NCBI GenBank assembly: GCA_041655765.1
Contig: JBBAEU010000008.1
Location: forward strand, 49,502-113,501
Source: Brumimicrobium sp041655765
GTDB lineage: Bacteria; Bacteroidota; Bacteroidia; Flavobacteriales_D; Crocinitomicaceae
DNA: 64,000 nt
Direction of reading: 5' to 3'
Under the pieces are notes generated by a model. That model was given only the letters and a program-made list of their open reading frames with translations, had not been told where the DNA came from and searched no databases. Each line of letters begins with the position of its first letter. Positions within the stretch are counted from its first letter, which is position 1. Below, in pieces: positions 60,334-64,000 of the stretch. A program made the translations under genes and the position numbers.

Positions 60334-61221
60334 TTAGCTTTCAATCGAAGCACTTGAAGTAGGGAATTGTCTATCAACTTTTTTAAATAATCCTTGAAGA
60401 ACTTTTCCAGGGCCAACTTCAATTACTTCTTCACAACCGTCAGCAATCATGTTTTGCATAATTTGTGTCCAACGAACCGGACCAGTCAATTGTGCGATTA
60501 AATTTTCTTTAATTACTGCTACATCGGTTGTTGGTTTTCCCGTAACATTTTGATAAATTGGGCAAATCCCTTGAAGAATCGGAGAGGATTCAATTGCTTT
60601 TGCTAACTTTTCTCTTGCTGGTTCCATTAATGGCGAGTGGAATGCACCACCAACAGGAAGTTTTAGTGCTCGTTTAGCACCAGCTTCTTTTGCCTTTTCG
60701 ATTGCTTTATCAATTCCCGCAAAAGAACCAGAAATAACTAGTTGACCAGGACAATTGTAGTTAGCAGCAACAACAACTTCATCAATGCTCTCACAAATTT
60801 CTTCAATTATTTCGTCTTCTAAACCTAAAATTGCAGCCATTGTAGATGGTTCTAATTCACAAGCTTCTTGCATTGCTAAAGCCCGTTGTGAGACTAATTT
60901 TAATCCGTCTTCAAAGGATAAATAACCACTGGCTGTCAACGCTGAAAATTCGCCTAATGAATGTCCTGCAACCATACTTGGTTGGAACTCATCACCCAAA
61001 ACTTTCGATAGGATAACGGAATGTAAAAATATTGCTGGTTGTGTAACTTTTGTTTGTTTTAGCTCTTCATCTGTTCCTTCGAACATGATTTTGGTAATAT
61101 CAAAACCCAAAATTTCGTTTGCTTTTGTAAATAATTCTTTTGCGATAGGAGAGGTGTCATATAAATCCTTTCCCATACCTGTAAATTGTGCTCCTTGACC
61201 AGGAAAAACGTATGCTTTCAT
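60334..61221 (-). CDS. fabD: Malonyl-CoA:ACP acyltransferase
   Basis: 295 residues. The transferase motifs are clear: 'YVFPGQGAQFTGMGKDLYD', the nucleophile serine in 'VAGHSLGEFSALTASGYLSF', the arginine in 'SQRALAMQEA', and the histidine in 'PVGGAFHSPLMEPARE'. FabD loads malonyl groups on acyl carrier protein for fatty acid synthesis in the cytoplasm. A TACATTTG box lies 25 bases upstream. It stands alone here, without the usual fabH or fabG neighbours. Confidence 0.97.
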   Translation of the reverse strand: MKAYVFPGQGAQFTGMGKDLYDTSPIAKELFTKANEILGFDITKIMFEGTDEELKQTKVTQPAIFLHSVILSKVLGDEFQPSMVAGHSLGEFSALTASGYLSFEDGLKLVSQRALAMQEACELEPSTMAAILGLEDEIIEEICESIDEVVVAANYNCPGQLVISGSFAGIDKAIEKAKEAGAKRALKLPVGGAFHSPLMEPAREKLAKAIESSPILQGICPIYQNVTGKPTTDVAVIKENLIAQLTGPVRWTQIMQNMIADGCEEVIEVGPGKVLQGLFKKVDRQFPTSSASIES

Positions 61222-61246
61222 ATTTTATAATAAGATTTTGTTGAGA

Positions 61247-61254
61247 CAAATGTA
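61247..61254 (-). promoter_or_regulatory. -7 box TACATTTG upstream of fabD
   Basis: Exact TAnnTTTG match 25 bases before the fabD ATG. Confidence 0.5.
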
Positions 61255-61293
61255 GTGTTTTTTGGTTACTTGGGTTCGATTGAGTGAATGAAA

Positions 61294-61325
61294 AAGAGGT
61301 TATCTCTCTTTGGAAATAACCTCTT
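61294..61325 (-). terminator. Terminator of trxA
   Basis: 10-bp stem AAGAGGTTAT/ATAACCTCTT with a 12-base loop, followed on the minus strand by TTTTTCATT. It lies 24 bases after the trxA stop codon. Confidence 0.8.
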
Positions 61326-61349
61326 AAATAAGATATCTTAACTCTCTTT

Positions 61350-61667
61350 TTACAGAATTGCGTCTAATTTCTCAGTTAATTTTGCTTTTGGAACAGCTCC
61401 AATTGATTTATCTACTACTTCTCCATTTTTGATAAATAAGACAGTTGGAATATTTCTTACGCCAAATTTTGCAGAAACACCAGGGTTGCTGTCCACATCC
61501 ACTTTTCCTATAATTGCTTTATCTTCATATTCATTGTGCATTTCTTCTATGTGAGGGCCAATCATTTTACAAGGTCCGCACCAAGCTGCCCAAAAGTCAA
61601 CCACTACAGGTTTGTCGGAATTCATTACTATTTCCTCGAAATTGTCATCAGTTAATTCTATTGCCAT
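61350..61667 (-). CDS. trxA: Thioredoxin
   Basis: 105 residues with the active site 'FWAAWCGPCKMIGPHIEEM' (WCGPC) and the cis-proline segment 'VRNIPTVLFIKNGE'. It is the general cytoplasmic disulfide reductant. It could supply electrons to the arsenate reductase encoded at 43832, which uses thioredoxin, though this partnership is inferred from the enzyme class. A strong terminator follows. No second CxxC is present. Confidence 0.97.
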   Translation of the reverse strand: MAIELTDDNFEEIVMNSDKPVVVDFWAAWCGPCKMIGPHIEEMHNEYEDKAIIGKVDVDSNPGVSAKFGVRNIPTVLFIKNGEVVDKSIGAVPKAKLTEKLDAIL

Positions 61668-61792
61668 AACTTATATTTTATTTATTTGTTTGTAATTTTC
61701 TTCTTATATATAAATAGTATAACAGATGATAAATATAATTGTTCGTATTGAATAAACAAACAAAAAATTATCACAAACTATTAACAATTGTA

Positions 61793-63586
61793 TTAAGGAT
61801 TATCAATGAGCCCCATTTTACGAAGCAAGAAACTTGCATTCATGTTCTTTGCAACTCCATCCCGAATGGTATAATCAAACGAGATTTCATCTCCATTTAT
61901 TTCTGTATCGAAATAGCGATTAACCATCGAAGGATATTTTTCTGGCAATGTTGTCAAAGATAAATCGTGTGTAGCGATAATTCCTTTTACATGCATTTTG
62001 TTCAACTTTTGTAAAAATAGGGAAGAACCTTCTTGTTTGTCTTTTGAGTTGGTTCCTTTCAAGATTTCATCTAGGATAATAAAAACTTTTTCGCCTCTTT
62101 CAATGGCGTCCATGATAAATCTTAAACGTAGCAATTCAGCGTGAAAATAGGAAGTTTCATCTTTCAAATCATCACTTGTTCTCATGCTGGAATAGAGTTT
62201 CATCTTTGGAAAAACAAATTCTTCTGCCATTACGTGAAATCCTGCGTTTGCTAGCATAATATTGATTCCAATACTTCTCAGAAATGTGCTTTTCCCTGCC
62301 ATATTTGGTCCTGTAATGATAGCAAATTGTTGTTCTCTCGTCAATGAAAAGTCGTTTTTTACAAGTTTGTCAAGTGGAATGATTGGGTGACCAATATTTT
62401 TGATTAAAATTTCTTTTTTATCATTGTCTGTGAGTTTTGGAGCAGAGGTTTGATTCTCATAGTTGTATCTGAAGAATGCGCCACTAATAAGTGTTTCAAT
62501 ATCATAAACAATATCTTCCCAAGTTTCAATATGATAATCGTAGGTTTCTTTCCATTTTTTCATTTCTATCAAAAGTCGAAAATCCCATGCTAAATAGAAA
62601 TTCAGTAAAATAGCTACTAGAATATTGTCTCTATATTCTGCTTGTTTAACTATTTTGGACAATTTTGCAAGACTCTCTTTTCCATTTTTACGATTTTTAA
62701 ATAATTCATTTTGATATTCTACCAAAAGCGGTGATTCAAACGAAATATTTTCAAAAATTGTAAACTGTTCTTTCATTGCCTTGATTTTAGGTCCAATATT
62801 AGACAGCTCTTTATGCAAACGATTGGTTGTTTTTAATGTTTGTCGAACGGGAATTAATAAAATGATTCCAATAACAATGAATTGAATGAAATTGATAACA
62901 TCATAATAGAAAGCACCTGTTAAGATTATCGTTAGAACAGGCAAAATAAATTGCATTGCGTTTACCCAAGACCTAAAATCATACGATTTGAAAACAGTTT
63001 TCTTAATGCTTGTTTTGTTTTCTTCGTTCTCAAGTCTTTTGCCGTGTGCTAGGAAGTTTTGTGACCAAGATTTGTTTTTGGATAATTCTTCAATAGACAA
63101 AATGCGCTTTTCTGGGTCAATCACACCATTGAGCAAATAATGAGTCAAAAGTTCTTCAGCATTTTTTGTAACCGTTCTATTAAATAATTGGAAGAAGCCA
63201 TTCTTTCCAAATAAGTCTATGTCATAACTAAACGGATGACTGGGATTGATGTATTTTTCTCCTTTTGAAAAGCCAGAAAAATCAAATTGACTCGCTTTTA
63301 TTTCATTTTTGTTAATTTCGATGAGTTGTTGAACATAATTTAGTTGTTCTTTATTTTCGATACTCTTTTTAACAAATAATAAGAAAAGTAGTGTGCTGGT
63401 GATAATTCCAACGGTGGAAAATAAATTATAGGGAAAAGTAAAGTATAAGATTGAAATAATACTCAGAAAACTAAAAAGCCTAATAATAATCCATAATTTT
63501 GAACGGTTTTCTAACTTCTTAAGTTGAACCGTTAGCTTTTCAATCCGCTTTTTATAATATGCAGTTGAATAGTTTTCTTGAGCCAT
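61793..63586 (-). CDS. Membrane-anchored MutS-like ATPase
   Basis: 597 residues from ATG 63586 (a GTG frame from 63622 would start in front of the promoter box). The C-terminal 200 residues are MutS domain V: Walker A 'ITGPNMAGKSTFLRSIGINI', 'MAEEFVFPKMKLYSSMRTSD', Walker B 'KVFIILDEILKGTNSKDK' and 'GIIATHDLSLTTLPEKY'. The N-terminal part lacks mismatch recognition and connector domains. Instead two predicted helical hairpins cross the membrane (about residues 29-70 and 205-255). It is related to MutS-type proteins found widely in this phylum; role unknown. Confidence 0.88.
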   Translation of the reverse strand: MAQENYSTAYYKKRIEKLTVQLKKLENRSKLWIIIRLFSFLSIISILYFTFPYNLFSTVGIITSTLLFLLFVKKSIENKEQLNYVQQLIEINKNEIKASQFDFSGFSKGEKYINPSHPFSYDIDLFGKNGFFQLFNRTVTKNAEELLTHYLLNGVIDPEKRILSIEELSKNKSWSQNFLAHGKRLENEENKTSIKKTVFKSYDFRSWVNAMQFILPVLTIILTGAFYYDVINFIQFIVIGIILLIPVRQTLKTTNRLHKELSNIGPKIKAMKEQFTIFENISFESPLLVEYQNELFKNRKNGKESLAKLSKIVKQAEYRDNILVAILLNFYLAWDFRLLIEMKKWKETYDYHIETWEDIVYDIETLISGAFFRYNYENQTSAPKLTDNDKKEILIKNIGHPIIPLDKLVKNDFSLTREQQFAIITGPNMAGKSTFLRSIGINIMLANAGFHVMAEEFVFPKMKLYSSMRTSDDLKDETSYFHAELLRLRFIMDAIERGEKVFIILDEILKGTNSKDKQEGSSLFLQKLNKMHVKGIIATHDLSLTTLPEKYPSMVNRYFDTEINGDEISFDYTIRDGVAKNMNASFLLRKMGLIDNP

Positions 63587-63605
63587 AATTTCTACAACAT
63601 AAATC

Positions 63606-63634
63606 CAAATATAACAAACCACGAAAGTAACAAA
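63606..63634 (-). promoter_or_regulatory. Promoter of the MutS-like gene
   Basis: TTTG at 63631-63634 and TATATTTG at 63606-63613 separated by 17 bases, 19 bases before ATG 63586. Complete Bacteroidota -33/-7 match. Confidence 0.65.
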
Positions 63635-63781
63635 TAAATTATAGGTCTTTCAAGATTTATTGTAAAAAATATTTTCAAAAAAAACTTCAGGTAGAACCAA
63701 ACGCTGTGTGAAGATGCTGACTTTTATATTGGAGGCTATCTCATTATGACCTTTTACCAGTTGCGCCTACTGAAAAAAGCA

Positions 63782-63809
63782 AAAAGGTCCCTCAATTGAG
63801 AGACCTTTT
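63782..63809 (-). terminator. Terminator of the right-edge PorP/SprF gene
   Basis: 12-base arms AAAAGGTCcCTC/GAGaGACCTTTT with an AATT loop. On the minus strand the central non-matching pair becomes a U-G wobble, and TTTTTGCTTTTTT follows. A third copy of GACCTTTT sits at 63748-63755. Confidence 0.75.
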
Positions 63810-63866
63810 ATTAAACAAACTGTAGCCGTTAAACCATATAAAACTACTGTAGTAAAACTTGTTTGT

Positions 63867-64000
63867 TTAAAAAGATGGACACGAAATCGTTCTAAAGCTT
63901 TTTTGTTTTGTTTTACAATTCAAGTTGATTCCCATTGAAACTTCATGCGAACCACCTGATACGCCATTGTTAAGTTTCGAAACTGTCACATCATAACTAT
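63867..64000 (-). CDS. PorP/SprF family protein, C-terminal end only (cut by window)
   Basis: The last 43 residues of a gene running in from the right edge. They read 'SYDVTVSKLNNGVSGG', 'SHEVSMGINLNC' and 'RTISCPSF' before the stop. The 'gsYDvt..' strand and the 'RTISCPSF' ending are hallmarks of PorP/SprF outer-membrane proteins, which assist T9SS export of SprB-like adhesins. The gene is too short here to judge more. A terminator lies 58 bases after the stop. It is distinct from the complete PorP/SprF protein at 12050, whose ending differs. Confidence 0.8.
   Translation of the reverse strand, partial: SYDVTVSKLNNGVSGGSHEVSMGINLNCKTKQKSFRTISCPSF

Noticed and set aside
1..64000. CRISPR arrays, insertion sequences, prophage or integrase genes
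   Set aside because: No regular direct repeats, transposase, integrase or phage structural genes were seen anywhere.

Overview
The window looks like chromosomal DNA of a low-GC member of the Bacteroidota, most likely order Flavobacteriales; a Fluviicola/Crocinitomicaceae-type relative is a guess from gene content, not proven. Four things point this way. Type IX secretion (T9SS) parts and cargo are abundant: two PorP/SprF-type proteins and five proteins with C-terminal T9SS sorting domains. The start-proximal boxes TAnnTTTG are the Bacteroidota -7 promoter element, and many genes lack a clear Shine-Dalgarno. Several families are largely restricted to this phylum (DUF4837, DUF2851, DUF3109, DUF5686, DUF6495). 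Adenylate kinase is fused to a hypoxanthine phosphoribosyltransferase.

Layout. 0-2.5 kb: C-terminal part of a large T9SS cargo/peptidase-like protein that is cut by the window edge, then tRNA-Leu(GAG). 2.7-12 kb: tadA, a lipoprotein, a small membrane protein, a DUF3109/methyltransferase pair, a fused 2-oxoacid dehydrogenase E1, an SF1 helicase and uvrC. 12-16.5 kb: a PorP/SprF protein, then the minus-strand cluster tatA-mltD-like-DUF4837; tatA (59 aa) is short and easily missed. 16.7-21 kb: SDR, polyprenyl synthase, DMT transporter, ArsC/Spx-like protein, fbp. 20.95-21.38 kb: a gene-free stretch with a promoter-like box, three consecutive hairpins and a plus-strand terminator, which I read as a candidate small RNA. 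21.4-32.3 kb: FkbM methyltransferase, dihaem peroxidase, lptB, a DUF5686 outer-membrane protein, tatC, a T9SS type B cargo protein and an M28 peptidase. 32.4-41.7 kb: membrane protein, PlsC-like acyltransferase, PAP2, obgE, hpt-adk fusion, purK, the overlapping trio DUF2851-PspC-SDR, and a GH3 enzyme.

41.9-51 kb: two T9SS type A cargo proteins flank a metal/metalloid/anion resistance block. That block holds arsC, acr3, crcB and copB, a truncated metallo-beta-lactamase remnant, a lipoprotein and a His-rich lipoprotein. The gene remnant and the accessory character suggest an acquired island. 51.2-58.4 kb: a 1355-residue SprB-repeat T9SS type B protein, SAM hydroxide adenosyltransferase, DUF6495, a leucine-rich repeat protein and ribF. 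58.5-64 kb: acyl-CoA dehydrogenase, fabD, trxA, a membrane-anchored MutS-like ATPase, and at the right edge the last 43 residues of a second PorP/SprF protein.

Functional links. TatA and TatC together would make a minimal two-part Tat translocase. The PorP/SprF proteins and the cargo proteins belong to the T9SS/gliding or adhesion apparatus. CopB, Acr3/ArsC and FluC export copper, arsenic and fluoride. I saw no CRISPR array, rRNA, insertion sequence, phage gene or recognisable metabolite riboswitch.
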